From: Magnetococcales bacterium | Lineage (GTDB): Bacteria > Pseudomonadota > Magnetococcia > Magnetococcales > Magnetaquicoccaceae | DNA length: 64,000 bases | Reading direction: 5' to 3' | NCBI GenBank assembly: GCA_015231755.1 | Contig: JADGAZ010000007.1 | Location: 1-64,000 of the forward strand | Shown here: one piece after another, positions 44,635-52,578 of the stretch | How the letters are laid out: every line of letters begins with the position of its first letter | Numbering within the stretch: the stretch's first letter is position 1 | Made by a program: the position numbers and the translations under genes | The notes under the pieces: model-generated | What the model was told of the DNA's origin: nothing | Databases searched by the model: none | What the model saw: only the letters and a program-made list of their open reading frames with translations

Positions 44635-46236
44635 TCATCCCCCAGGGTTTGTCCTTTTCCCAGCCCCCCGTGAGCGCATGAATTGGTCGAACAATCGGGG
44701 CAGTTCTTTTTTTTCGGGTTCGGGTTCCGGGGTGATCAGGAGTGAGTCGGCCCGGTCCCGGTCCAGGCCCGAGAGCATCTGGGAGACCACCTGTTGATTG
44801 TTTTGCGCCAGGCGGTTGAGCAGGGCTTCCGCCGAGCGGGAGAAGGTGCCTTCCATGCGGGTGTTGAAGTGTTCCACCGCGTGGACCAGGCTTTCCACCG
44901 CCTCCCGACCGGCGCGGATCGATCCTTCGCTGGCGCGGCGGGTTTCGTTGGCCAGGGCGCTCAGGCCGTTGAGGCTTTCGGATTGTTTTTCCAGGGCGCG
45001 GGCCGCCAGTTCCATGCGATCGATGATGCGCATCCAGGATTCTTGTTCCGGGCGGCTCAGGTGTTGCGAGCCGTCCACGGTTCGGGCGCCACCCGGTTGC
45101 AGCTCCCGGGCCAGATGATGGGCCAGTTCCCGGGCCAGATGGCGTCCCTCGTCCCGCAGGGATTCGATCATCGGGCGCCATACGGCGGGATCCGGGGCGG
45201 AAGCCGGAGCCGTCGCCACCCAGTGGGTCACTTCGCCTTCCCGGGGGAGGGCTTCCGGCAGGGGGGCGTGACTGCTCTCCAGGATGGGTTGCAGGCTTTG
45301 GGTCAGGGATTCCAGCAGGTGTCCGAGCCGTTTGCCCTCGTTCAGCAAGGTGGCGTTCAGGGTGCGCAGCTCCGCCGTGTTTTCTTTGGGATCCGGCAGG
45401 CGGGTTTGGATCAGGGTGAGCAGCTTGTGGTTTTCCGCCCGCAACGCCTGGATCAACGGCTCCAGGGTGGCGGTGGAGAGGGTGACAGCCAGGGGGGCGG
45501 GTTCGGCTTCCGGCGCGACAGGGTGACGGAGGCGATCCATGGCGGTCATCTGTTCGTGGGCCAGGCGTTCCGGGGTGATGAACACCAGCCGGATGGCGAG
45601 TTGGTCGCACCACAGCTCCAGCTCTTTTTCGAGGCGCCGTTGCCACACCCGGGTACGCCATCCCAGCAACCAGGCGGACAAAAATCCGGCGATCGAGGCG
45701 AGAAATTTGAGGGATGCCATGGCCAACACCCCCCGCAGGGCCATGCGCACCGTCTCCGGATCCCCGGAGAGCAGGCCCCGGGAGGCGTAATGCAGCGCTC
45801 CCACCAGTCCCACGAAGGTGAAAAGCAAGCCGGATCCCGCCAGATGGGTGGGCAGGGTTTGCAGGCGTTGCGCCCGGGGGTGATGGGCGGTGAGGGGGGC
45901 GAGGCGGAAAAACCGATCGGGTCGTTGACCATACAAAATCATGGTTCCGGGGGATTCGGTGGGAATCCAGGTGGCGGTGAAGTGACGCCAGGCTTTGGCC
46001 AGATCCGGCAGCACGTTCAATCCGGCGTCCAGATGGGGCAGATGGGGGGGGAATTCCGCAGGGGAATCCGGGGTTTCGTCGAGCAGTTGCCGGGCCAGTC
46101 GGATCTGGGCCAACAGGGGATCCAGGTAGGTGTCCCGGGCGAACCACCATGCCGCCCCGGCCCACAGGGGGATCAGCAGGGCCGGAATCCACGGGGCGAA
46201 CGGGTGATTGACGACGGTGACGATCCACTCGAACAT
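44635..46236 (-). CDS. ZorA/MotA-like membrane channel protein
   Basis: A 533-residue protein. An N-terminal helix (about 14-32) is followed by a cytoplasmic stretch and then the paired helices LAGSGLLFTFVGLVGALHYA (about 131-150) and LAMASLKFLASIAGFLSAWL (about 170-190), which correspond to the conserved ion-channel helices of MotA/TolQ/ExbB/ZorA. The C-terminal 300 residues are helical/coiled with many Glu, Arg and Leu, resembling the long intracellular tail of ZorA. Together with the MotB-like gene it suggests a proton-driven stator. ZorC, ZorD and ZorE are absent. The last residues (NPGG) are encoded by the palindromic repeat. Confidence 0.65.
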   Translation of the reverse strand: MFEWIVTVVNHPFAPWIPALLIPLWAGAAWWFARDTYLDPLLAQIRLARQLLDETPDSPAEFPPHLPHLDAGLNVLPDLAKAWRHFTATWIPTESPGTMILYGQRPDRFFRLAPLTAHHPRAQRLQTLPTHLAGSGLLFTFVGLVGALHYASRGLLSGDPETVRMALRGVLAMASLKFLASIAGFLSAWLLGWRTRVWQRRLEKELELWCDQLAIRLVFITPERLAHEQMTAMDRLRHPVAPEAEPAPLAVTLSTATLEPLIQALRAENHKLLTLIQTRLPDPKENTAELRTLNATLLNEGKRLGHLLESLTQSLQPILESSHAPLPEALPREGEVTHWVATAPASAPDPAVWRPMIESLRDEGRHLARELAHHLARELQPGGARTVDGSQHLSRPEQESWMRIIDRMELAARALEKQSESLNGLSALANETRRASEGSIRAGREAVESLVHAVEHFNTRMEGTFSRSAEALLNRLAQNNQQVVSQMLSGLDRDRADSLLITPEPEPEKKELPRLFDQFMRSRGAGKRTNPGG

Positions 46237-46273
46237 GGGGGTTGAGGCTCCTGGCGCGACAGTGTTTTTTTAT

Positions 46274-47152
46274 TTAAGAGGGATCGGATTCCAGGGCGTG
46301 CCAGCGCCGGAACGCCTCACCCACCACGGCCTTGACGTGGGGATAGTAGCCGCCATAGCGTTCCCGCAGGGAACCGGTGGCCAGTCCTTCGTCGGTGGCC
46401 GAGGCCAGAGCCTGGGCATTGGGCAGCACCTGCTCGAACACCGGAATCTGCAACCGTTCGGCCATGGCGTGGACCCAGGGAATGTTGCGTTGGTACTGCT
46501 GACCCCGTTTGTCCGCCCGGTTGAGGAGCATGCCCAGGCATACGGGTCGTTTGCCATCGCCTTGTTCCCGGGCGTAGCGGATCATTTCCACGGTATCGGG
46601 CATGGCGTCGATGGAGAAGCGGGAGACTTCCACCGGGCTGATCACCGAATCGCTCATGATCAGGCCGTTGACTGCCAGCAGGTTGCGTGCGTCGATGTTG
46701 CCGGGCAGATCCAGCAAGGCGATGTCGAAGGATTGGGCCAGCAGGGGTTTGAGCCGGTCCCGGAGGATGGTGAGGCGATGGAGGGGATTGGCCTCGAAGG
46801 CGAAGGCGCTGTTTTTGTCCGAGATCATCACCCCCACCTCGGAAACCGGGGTGGCTCTTCCCTTGACCGTGCCTTTGGGACGGGTGAACACACAGGATTC
46901 CAGGGCCACCGTGCGTCCCAGATCCAGATCCCGGGCCAGGGGGCCGAGGGTGTGGCCCGAGGCTCGGGCCTGGGCCAGTCCCGCGCTTCCCAGCAGGGAG
47001 GCTCCGCAGGAACCCTGGGCATCCAGATCCAGCACCACCACCTTCATGGGGCGGCCCCGCACCGCCAAAGACGCCAAAAAATCGGCCATGAACACGGCGA
47101 GCGTCGATTTCCCGACACCGCCTTTGTTGTTGTAGATGGCGATGGTGTACAT
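46274..47152 (-). CDS. ParA/MinD-family ATPase (first copy)
   Basis: A 292-residue ATPase. The deviant Walker A is IYNNKGGVGKSTLAVFMADF at the N-terminus, with the signature Lys, then VVLDLDAQGSCGASL as Walker A' and IALLDLPGNIDARNLLAVN as Walker B. No ParB or parS-like gene is near. It lies 37 bp upstream of the ZorA-like gene, reading the same way, and probably belongs to that operon. The family positions plasmids, protein clusters and organelles; the cargo here is unknown. Confidence 0.9.
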   Translation of the reverse strand: MYTIAIYNNKGGVGKSTLAVFMADFLASLAVRGRPMKVVVLDLDAQGSCGASLLGSAGLAQARASGHTLGPLARDLDLGRTVALESCVFTRPKGTVKGRATPVSEVGVMISDKNSAFAFEANPLHRLTILRDRLKPLLAQSFDIALLDLPGNIDARNLLAVNGLIMSDSVISPVEVSRFSIDAMPDTVEMIRYAREQGDGKRPVCLGMLLNRADKRGQQYQRNIPWVHAMAERLQIPVFEQVLPNAQALASATDEGLATGSLRERYGGYYPHVKAVVGEAFRRWHALESDPS

Positions 47153-47255
47153 CGAATCAGGCCTGTAGGGTGATGGGAGGGTGTTGCCGGATTGGCATGA
47201 GCATTGCGTTAATCTCTCTCGATTCCATTGTCACCCAACCTCGAAGGAGACCGCC

Positions 47256-47447
47256 ATGAGCCGTGAAATCCAGGCATTGCAAGAAAAGGTGAACTTCCTG
47301 CGTCAAACCCCCCACGTCTATGACATCGTTTCCGCCCATTGTGGCGTCAGGGATCTGACCAATCTGAAAGGAATCAGCCCCAACGCCATGCAGCGGGTTC
47401 AGCGGTATGTGGATTATTATTATGGGATTTTCGCTTATCCCTATTGA
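47256..47447 (+). CDS. 63-residue protein between two ParA loci
   Basis: A short protein with a GAAGGAGA Shine-Dalgarno before its ATG. It is soluble, helical at first (MSREIQALQEKVNFLRQTP), then LKGISPNAMQRVQRYVDYYYG and an aromatic end. No family is recognised. It is divergent from the first ParA gene and convergent with the heptad protein, in an otherwise tight region, which argues that it is real; partner proteins of ParA ATPases are often this small. Confidence 0.6.
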   Translation: MSREIQALQEKVNFLRQTPHVYDIVSAHCGVRDLTNLKGISPNAMQRVQRYVDYYYGIFAYPY

Positions 47448-47468
47448 GCTTCGGATGGGTCGTGATCG

Positions 47469-48197
47469 TCACCAGGGCATGAAGCGGTTGATGAAGCTCA
47501 TGGGTCGCGTGGCGCCGCTCATGTCGTAACTCATGGAGTTCATGGTTCCGGCCATGTTGTGGACCGCCTGTCCCATGACCGCGACATTTTGACTGATGGG
47601 GGTCAGAACGGTCAATTTCTGGTTGATGTCGGACATGGTTTTGTCCATGCTCTTGATATTGCCGGTGAGGGAGGCGACATTCTGGTTCATGCCCGCGACA
47701 TTGCCGTTCATGGTATTGATGGATGAGGTCATGTTTTCCATGTTTTCGGCCATGTTTTGCATGTCCACGGACATGGTTTCCATGTTGTCGCTGATGTATT
47801 CCAGATGGGTGGACATCACCTCCATGTTATTGGAGAGTTGGCTGATGTTGTTGGACAGGCTTCCCATGTTCACCCCCATCTTGGGATCGATGGAGGAGGC
47901 CATGGTGCGTATATCCTGGGTGAGGCTGTAGATCAGGAAAAAACCGTACATGGCCAGAATGATGAACGCGAACAGCGACGGATAGACGATCAATTCCCAG
48001 CGTCGTGCGCTTTTGTCGAAGCTTTTGGCAAAATCCGACAGGATCATGGCCGAGCATTCGCCGCACTCCCGGTATCGACCGGCGGGGACGATGGGCATGT
48101 TGGGCGGCATAATCCTGGCCTGTGGGGCTGGTTTTCCGTCCATCGGCTCGGGATGGCTGGAACCCCTGGAGGGCTGCGGATTGGGGTTGTCCGACAT
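47469..48197 (-). CDS. Membrane-anchored heptad-repeat protein
   Basis: A 242-residue protein. The cytoplasmic-type N-terminus (1-65) is Pro-rich with a CGEC motif near residue 47 and positive charges; one helix follows (about 70-92). From about residue 110 the sequence is a run of seven-residue units such as NNMEVMS, DNMETMS, ENMENMT, GNVAGMN and GNIKSMD, with Met/Ile/Leu at fixed positions. This predicts a regular coiled coil of about 11 heptads. Similar Met/Asn-rich proteins occur in sulfur oxidisers, from memory. It follows ParA copy 2 by 14 bp. A tether between ParA and a membrane cargo is a reasonable guess. Confidence 0.7.
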   Translation of the reverse strand: MSDNPNPQPSRGSSHPEPMDGKPAPQARIMPPNMPIVPAGRYRECGECSAMILSDFAKSFDKSARRWELIVYPSLFAFIILAMYGFFLIYSLTQDIRTMASSIDPKMGVNMGSLSNNISQLSNNMEVMSTHLEYISDNMETMSVDMQNMAENMENMTSSINTMNGNVAGMNQNVASLTGNIKSMDKTMSDINQKLTVLTPISQNVAVMGQAVHNMAGTMNSMSYDMSGATRPMSFINRFMPW

Positions 48198-48211
48198 GGA
48201 TCAGGCTCCTT

Positions 48212-48883
48212 CTAGGATGAACGCGACTCCGATGGACGATCGGAGGAGAGTAGCTCCGGATAGAGCGTGCCGGCGAGATCCAGGAACTCCTGGGATGCCT
48301 TGCCGCCAGGCGCCAACTCGAATACCGCTCTGCCTTCGCTGAACGAGCGACGGTAGGCGGTGCGCTGACAGATCCGGGTCTTCAAAATGGTCACACCCGG
48401 CAGTGTGGCCAACGCCGCTTCGGTTTCATCCGACTCTCGCAACATCGGATGGGTATCGGCACGATTCACGAACAGACAAATTTCCGGTCTGCGGGATCGG
48501 GCCGAGGCCGTTTCTTTGACAATTTCCAGAAAACGGGCCGTGGACCAGACATCCGCCTGACTTGGAGGCACCGGAACCAGAATCCGATCCGCCTGACCGA
48601 TGGCCTGACGCATGGCCCACAGGTTGGAAGCGCCCACATCCACCAGGGCTTCTCCTTTGTGATTGGCCATGATCCGGGCCGGATCGCTTTCGGAGCGGAA
48701 CACCTTCACATCCGGTGTCACGCCTTCTTCCCGTCGCACTTCGATGGCATCGCTCAAGGTGGCCTGGGGATCCAGATCGAAGGTCACCACGTCGATGCCA
48801 CGACGGGCCAGCCACACGGCCAGATTGAAGGTGATCGTGCTTTTGCCGCAGCCGCCTTTGAGGTTACCTACGACGGTGATCAT
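48212..48883 (-). CDS. ParA-family ATPase (second copy)
   Basis: A 223-residue orphan ParA/McdA-type ATPase. It begins MITVVGNLKGGCGKSTITFN (deviant Walker A), with VVTFDLDPQATLSDAIEVR (A') and EALVDVGASNLWAM (Walker B region). The start has an AAGGAA Shine-Dalgarno; the open frame extends 85 codons further upstream without family similarity. It lacks the N-terminal DNA-binding domain of plasmid ParA. It sits between the heptad protein and the sulfur-globule proteins. Small ParA proteins in sulfur-oxidising and carboxysome bacteria place large cargos along the nucleoid. Confidence 0.92.
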   Translation of the reverse strand: MITVVGNLKGGCGKSTITFNLAVWLARRGIDVVTFDLDPQATLSDAIEVRREEGVTPDVKVFRSESDPARIMANHKGEALVDVGASNLWAMRQAIGQADRILVPVPPSQADVWSTARFLEIVKETASARSRRPEICLFVNRADTHPMLRESDETEAALATLPGVTILKTRICQRTAYRRSFSEGRAVFELAPGGKASQEFLDLAGTLYPELLSSDRPSESRSS

Positions 48884-49002
48884 GCGTTCCTTTTTTGTTT
48901 CGGTCCAAGCGAGGTCGAGGGCGAATTCCGAGGCTATCTTTTTACGCAATAACTGTCCGGAATTCAAGTGTACACTCGACGGATGCACGTGCCGCGACGG
49001 AC

Positions 49003-49034
49003 AAAAAAAAGGGGCGACCCCGTGGAGCCGCCCC
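49003..49034 (-). terminator. Rho-independent terminator after sulfur-globule genes
   Basis: On the minus strand a GGGGCG stem pairs with CGCCCC around a 12-nt loop and is followed by eight T. It lies 35 bp after the stop of the first globule gene and separates it from the ParA gene. Confidence 0.85.
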
Positions 49035-49068
49035 AGATCGAACCGTCCGTTACCGGAGCAGGGTCGTT

Positions 49069-49563
49069 TTACTTGCCAGCCGGAGCAGCCTCGGGAGCGG
49101 GCGCGCCTTGCGGACCGGCCATGGGAGGAGCACCCCACGCGCCGGGAGGAGGCGGCGGATAGCCGTAGCCATAACCAGGACCGCCATAACCATAGCCGGG
49201 GCCGCCCCAGTTGTTGCCGTTGTTCCAGCCATTGTTCCAGCCGTTGTTGTTGTTCCAGCCGTTGGAATTGTTCCAGTTGTTGTTGCCGTTGCCATTGCCG
49301 CTGCCATTGCCGGCCACGTCACCGCCCATGTTGAAACCGAAGTTGCCATTGGCGCGGCCATTGCCACTGCCATTGCCAGCTCCGTTGTTGGCCCAGTTGT
49401 TGCCCCAGTTGTTGCTGTTGTTGTTGCCCCAACCATTGTTGCCCCAACCGTTATTATTGCCCCAACCCGGGCCACCCCACCAAGCGGAAGCATCCGGCGC
49501 GGTCAGCAGGGCGCCGCCACCGATCAGGACCGCAACCGCCAGCACCTTCATACCATTTTTCAT
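49069..49563 (-). CDS. Sulfur-globule-type WGN-rich envelope protein 1
   Basis: A 164-residue exported protein: signal peptide (about 1-26, ending TAPDASA), then Trp/Gly/Asn repeats (AWWGGPGWGNNNGWGNNGWG), the short unrepeated block NGNFGFNMGGDVAGNGSG, more NNW repeats, and a Gly/Tyr/Pro end. This is the composition and layout of the Sgp proteins that coat periplasmic sulfur globules in purple sulfur bacteria. The Shine-Dalgarno GGAG precedes the ATG. The second globule gene lies 48 bp upstream. Confidence 0.85.
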   Translation of the reverse strand: MKNGMKVLAVAVLIGGGALLTAPDASAWWGGPGWGNNNGWGNNGWGNNNSNNWGNNWANNGAGNGSGNGRANGNFGFNMGGDVAGNGSGNGNGNNNWNNSNGWNNNNGWNNGWNNGNNWGGPGYGYGGPGYGYGYPPPPPGAWGAPPMAGPQGAPAPEAAPAGK

Positions 49564-49611
49564 TGTATTCTCCAGTTCGAAATTATTGAGGGGCGCTTCG
49601 TGGTCAATCCC

Positions 49612-50043
49612 TTACCACCAGCCGCCGGGGCCCCAGCTGCCGGGTCCCCAGCCGCCAGGTCCACCGTTCCAGGGACCGCCCCCAAAGGGCCCCCAGCCGT
49701 TGTTGTTGTTCCATCCGTTATGATTGTTCCAGCCGTTGTTGTTCCAGCCGTTGTTGTTCCAGTCGTTGTTGCCGTTCCAAAGATTGTTGGCCCAGCCGTC
49801 CACGTCGCCATCAACGCTGAAGGTGAAATTGCCTTTGGCACGGCCATTGCCATTGCCGTTGCCCCAACCGTTGTTGCCCCAATTGTTTCCCCAATTGTTA
49901 TTGCCCCAACCATTGTTGTCCCAATTGTTGTTGCCCCAACCATTGTCCCAGGGACCCCACCAGGCGGAGGCGGTTTCGGGAAGGGCGTGACCCAGGGCGG
50001 TGAGAACACCGGCCAGGGCAAGAATGCGAGCGGTTCTTTTCAT
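49612..50043 (-). CDS. Sulfur-globule-type WGN-rich envelope protein 2
   Basis: A 143-residue protein with a signal peptide ending ALPETASA, followed by AWWGPWDNGWGNNNWDN-type repeats, then the same type of block (KGNFTFSVDGDVDG) as in the neighbouring protein and a long run of NNGWNN units with a GPG/W end. The paired genes, each with this internal block, look like a duplication. Both should be exported and form the globule shell or matrix. Confidence 0.85.
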   Translation of the reverse strand: MKRTARILALAGVLTALGHALPETASAWWGPWDNGWGNNNWDNNGWGNNNWGNNWGNNGWGNGNGNGRAKGNFTFSVDGDVDGWANNLWNGNNDWNNNGWNNNGWNNHNGWNNNNGWGPFGGGPWNGGPGGWGPGSWGPGGWW

Positions 50044-50090
50044 ATTAAGCTCCTTGTCCCACTAGAAAAGTTGACAGACCTGGACGCTTC

Positions 50091-50807
50091 CTACCACCAG
50101 TTGCCCCGACGTGACCCGTTGGACCAGGGGGCGTAAGCCCTTGGCGCAGAGGGATCTTCCGGAGGTGGTGGGCCATATGCCGCTGCCGGGTCCTGACGGT
50201 CGTAATAGGAGGGGTCATGCCAGCGCCGCTCCGCATTGGGATCCTGTGGGGGTTCGTGGCTCTCCCAGGGAGCCAGTCCGGCCCCGTAATAGCCCCGTCC
50301 CCGATACCAGTTTTGATCCGCCGCCCAGCCATAAGGTCCAGGTTCGTTCCAATTGCTGCTAGGGGCTGGATAGCGGTGTGTTCCGTAGGGACCACCCCAC
50401 ATTTCCGTTTCCAGATAGGGGTTGCCCCGATCCGCACCCCAGGGGTCATACAAGGGGACGTAACGCAACACTTCCCGGGGTTCGCCCCGTGCGTTGCTGT
50501 TGTCCCGGTCGCGGTTGCGCTGGGCATCCACCGACGGACTGCCGCGGGAGTCGCCGCGCCAATTTTCGTTGGCGTCCGTCCGGTCCGGCGCATTTTTCAT
50601 TTCACGCATGAAGGATCCCATGAACTTCCCCATGCGTTCACCCATCACCGTCGCATCACCTTGGTCCGCGATGCCCACCATGCCCGGAGACAAGGCGGTC
50701 ATATCCGGGGTCATGCCACCGGCATTTCCTTGGGTCGGTATGGCCATCCAGAGCACACCGACAGCCAGCAGGTAAAGATTTTTTTTATTTTGCAAGGATT
50801 TCCTCAT
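50091..50807 (-). CDS. Exported Pro/Tyr/Asp-rich protein
   Basis: A 238-residue protein with a signal-type N-terminus (MRKSLQNKKNLYLLAVGVLW, cleavage near NAGG) and a body rich in Pro, Trp, Tyr, Asp and Arg, ending PWSNGSRRGNWW. No known domain. The ATG used lacks a strong Shine-Dalgarno, and a longer frame (18 more codons) is open. It precedes the globule genes in the same direction and is probably an accessory globule or envelope component. Confidence 0.6.
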   Translation of the reverse strand: MRKSLQNKKNLYLLAVGVLWMAIPTQGNAGGMTPDMTALSPGMVGIADQGDATVMGERMGKFMGSFMREMKNAPDRTDANENWRGDSRGSPSVDAQRNRDRDNSNARGEPREVLRYVPLYDPWGADRGNPYLETEMWGGPYGTHRYPAPSSNWNEPGPYGWAADQNWYRGRGYYGAGLAPWESHEPPQDPNAERRWHDPSYYDRQDPAAAYGPPPPEDPSAPRAYAPWSNGSRRGNWW

Positions 50808-51016
50808 GGCGCACCGATTGACTGTTGGCCCGAAAACGGAAGCGATCGGACAAGAGTTCATTAAACCATAATATCAACCTGCGCCACAGTGAAACCAGGG
50901 AATAAATCCGTCATCGGCATTTATTTGTATATTATTAAGTTCTAATAAACCCTTTCCGAACGCTTTGCAAGGGAAATTATCCGTATTGGGCGTTTTTTCA
51001 AGGGGGCGGCGACTCG

Positions 51017-51742
51017 CTAAGGAGTCGATGGCCCGGTTGGCGGGGAATTTCCGCCTGCCGAAGGGGGAGTCTGCGGGGTGGAATCCAGGGCGGTTTTTTG
51101 AAAATTTTCTGGAATGACGAAGAGTTCCGATGGCTGTGGTCCCTCCTGGATATGGCTCAGTTCCACCGAAAGACCATCGGCGTACTGTTCCCGGATCGCC
51201 ATGCCCAAACGGGGGTCGATCCAGAGATGGGCCTGGAGGCTTTCCCGGTTGTCGGGTCCACGCATGCGGATCTCCCAGTGCAGGGTGCGGCGACCTTCCA
51301 GATTTTCCATACCCACTTGGCGGCAGATCAGGCTTTTGTCGTGACGGCAGGGACTGTTGGCCTCATCCGGCAGGGGAGGGCGGGCCGGTTCGACTCCGGT
51401 GCGTTCGGTGTAGCTCTTCTGGGACGGGATCAGGGTCCAAACCGTCTTGCGGGCGGTATGGTGGATCATGACCACCGCCACGCCGTTGCGTTGACTCTCG
51501 CCACGGATCCCTTCCGGAGAGACATACATTCGCCCCCGGGTTTGCATCTTTTTGTCCAACCGGGTGCGGGTGACATCGGCGGAAAATGAAACCATGACCG
51601 GGGGCGCGGCTTCGGCGGCTTCGGCCCCGCACGCGATTTCCGGCGTGATCCCCCCCAACAGGCCTATCAACGCCAGGGCTGCCATCCCCTGAAACAATCC
51701 CTGCGGTTTCCTGCGGACCTTTTGTGTTGTGCGGATGGTCAT
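51017..51742 (-). CDS. Exported lipoprotein-carrier-like protein (DUF4412-type)
   Basis: A 241-residue protein. The signal peptide lies at about 18-39 (GMAALALIGLLGGITPEIACG). The mature part has paired strands of the LolA/LolB-like kind: VMVSFSADVTRTRLDKKMQTRGRM-type opening, VAVVMIHHTARKTVWTLIPSQKSY, and a later AHLWIDPRLGMAIREQYAD. That is the pattern of DUF4412 proteins, which are related to outer-membrane lipoprotein sorting proteins. The C-terminus is Pro/Ser-rich. It may bind a lipid or hydrophobic ligand delivered by the nearby RND pump. Confidence 0.65.
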   Translation of the reverse strand: MTIRTTQKVRRKPQGLFQGMAALALIGLLGGITPEIACGAEAAEAAPPVMVSFSADVTRTRLDKKMQTRGRMYVSPEGIRGESQRNGVAVVMIHHTARKTVWTLIPSQKSYTERTGVEPARPPLPDEANSPCRHDKSLICRQVGMENLEGRRTLHWEIRMRGPDNRESLQAHLWIDPRLGMAIREQYADGLSVELSHIQEGPQPSELFVIPENFQKTALDSTPQTPPSAGGNSPPTGPSTP

Positions 51743-51748
51743 CTCTTT

Positions 51749-52516
51749 TTAACGCTCCTCGGGCCAATAACGGTTGCGGCCCGGTTCATCCCAGTAACGA
51801 TCATCCCCCCGTTGTCCCCACCAGCGATCCTCCTGGCGGGGCGGCTCCCGGGGCGGAAGAGGGTCCAGGGTGGACCGGTCATCCCGGAGGGCGCCGGAGG
51901 AGTCCCGGTTCCAATCCGTTCGCGCCGGGGCGTACTCCTTCTGATACGGCCCATCCCAGAAAGCGGGCGGAGAGCGTGGATCCCGGTCATCCCGAGGCGG
52001 GGAACGGTAGGCGTCCGGGGAGGTCGGAGAGCGTGGATCCCGGTCATCCCGAGGCGGGGAACGGTAGGCGTCCGGGGGGGGATAACGGCGCTCATCGACG
52101 GGTGGCAAGGGGCCATCCGACCAGCGCTCAAAGCCGGGATTGGCGGAGGACGCGGCAGGGGGGCGGATCGGATCCCGTTCCTCGGCAGGGGGGTAGCGAT
52201 CCGATTCGGAGGGAATCGCTCCCCAGGGGCGATTGCGTTCCGACAAATGTTGCTGGTAGCGATCCGGTTTCCAGATGGGAGGGGTTGCCCTTTGGGGTTC
52301 CGAGCCGTTGGGCTGGGGTTTGTTTGGCCATCGGGCCACCGGTTCGTCGTCGTCCCAGGACTGACGGCGGGGCGGTTCGGGCCGGATCTTGAATGGACTG
52401 CGTTCCGGGTCGGCGCGATAGACCCCCGATGACCAGTTGGCATCCTCTTCCGCGTGGCCGGATGTGGCCAGTCCGAGCAGCAGGGTCATGGCCATGAGCC
52501 GGATGGTACGCGCCAT
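51749..52516 (-). CDS. Exported Pro/Arg/Asp-rich low-complexity protein
   Basis: A 255-residue protein with a signal peptide (MARTIRLMAMTLLLGLATSG, cut near HAEE). The rest is disordered, rich in Pro, Arg, Asp and Trp (WWGQRGDDRYWDEPGRN at the end). It contains a 19-residue direct repeat, PDAYRSPPRDDRDPRSP. The stop lies 6 bp from the next gene in the same direction. No catalytic feature. It resembles the 50.8-kb protein in composition. Confidence 0.6.
   Translation of the reverse strand: MARTIRLMAMTLLLGLATSGHAEEDANWSSGVYRADPERSPFKIRPEPPRRQSWDDDEPVARWPNKPQPNGSEPQRATPPIWKPDRYQQHLSERNRPWGAIPSESDRYPPAEERDPIRPPAASSANPGFERWSDGPLPPVDERRYPPPDAYRSPPRDDRDPRSPTSPDAYRSPPRDDRDPRSPPAFWDGPYQKEYAPARTDWNRDSSGALRDDRSTLDPLPPREPPRQEDRWWGQRGDDRYWDEPGRNRYWPEER
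51974..52087 (-). repeat. 57-bp in-frame tandem duplication
   Basis: GCGTGGATCCCGGTCATCCC recurs at 51974 and 52031, with a 57-bp period (19 codons). It repeats PDAYRSPPRDDRDPRSP within the exported low-complexity protein, and the copies are almost identical, so the event is recent. Confidence 0.8.
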
Positions 52517-52578
52517 CGCGCCCGATGCCTGACCATCAAACCGAAAAATGGGCTGCCCGGTGCCTGTGTTCAAACGCA

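Noticed and set aside
43608-46236. A complete Zorya anti-phage system
   Set aside because: The channel pair resembles ZorA/ZorB, but no ZorC, ZorD or ZorE gene is present and the MotB-like partner lacks the peptidoglycan-binding domain.
46274-48883. A chromosome partitioning parAB locus
   Set aside because: Two ParA ATPases are present, but no ParB-like gene or parS-like inverted repeats are seen, so these are orphan ParA proteins.
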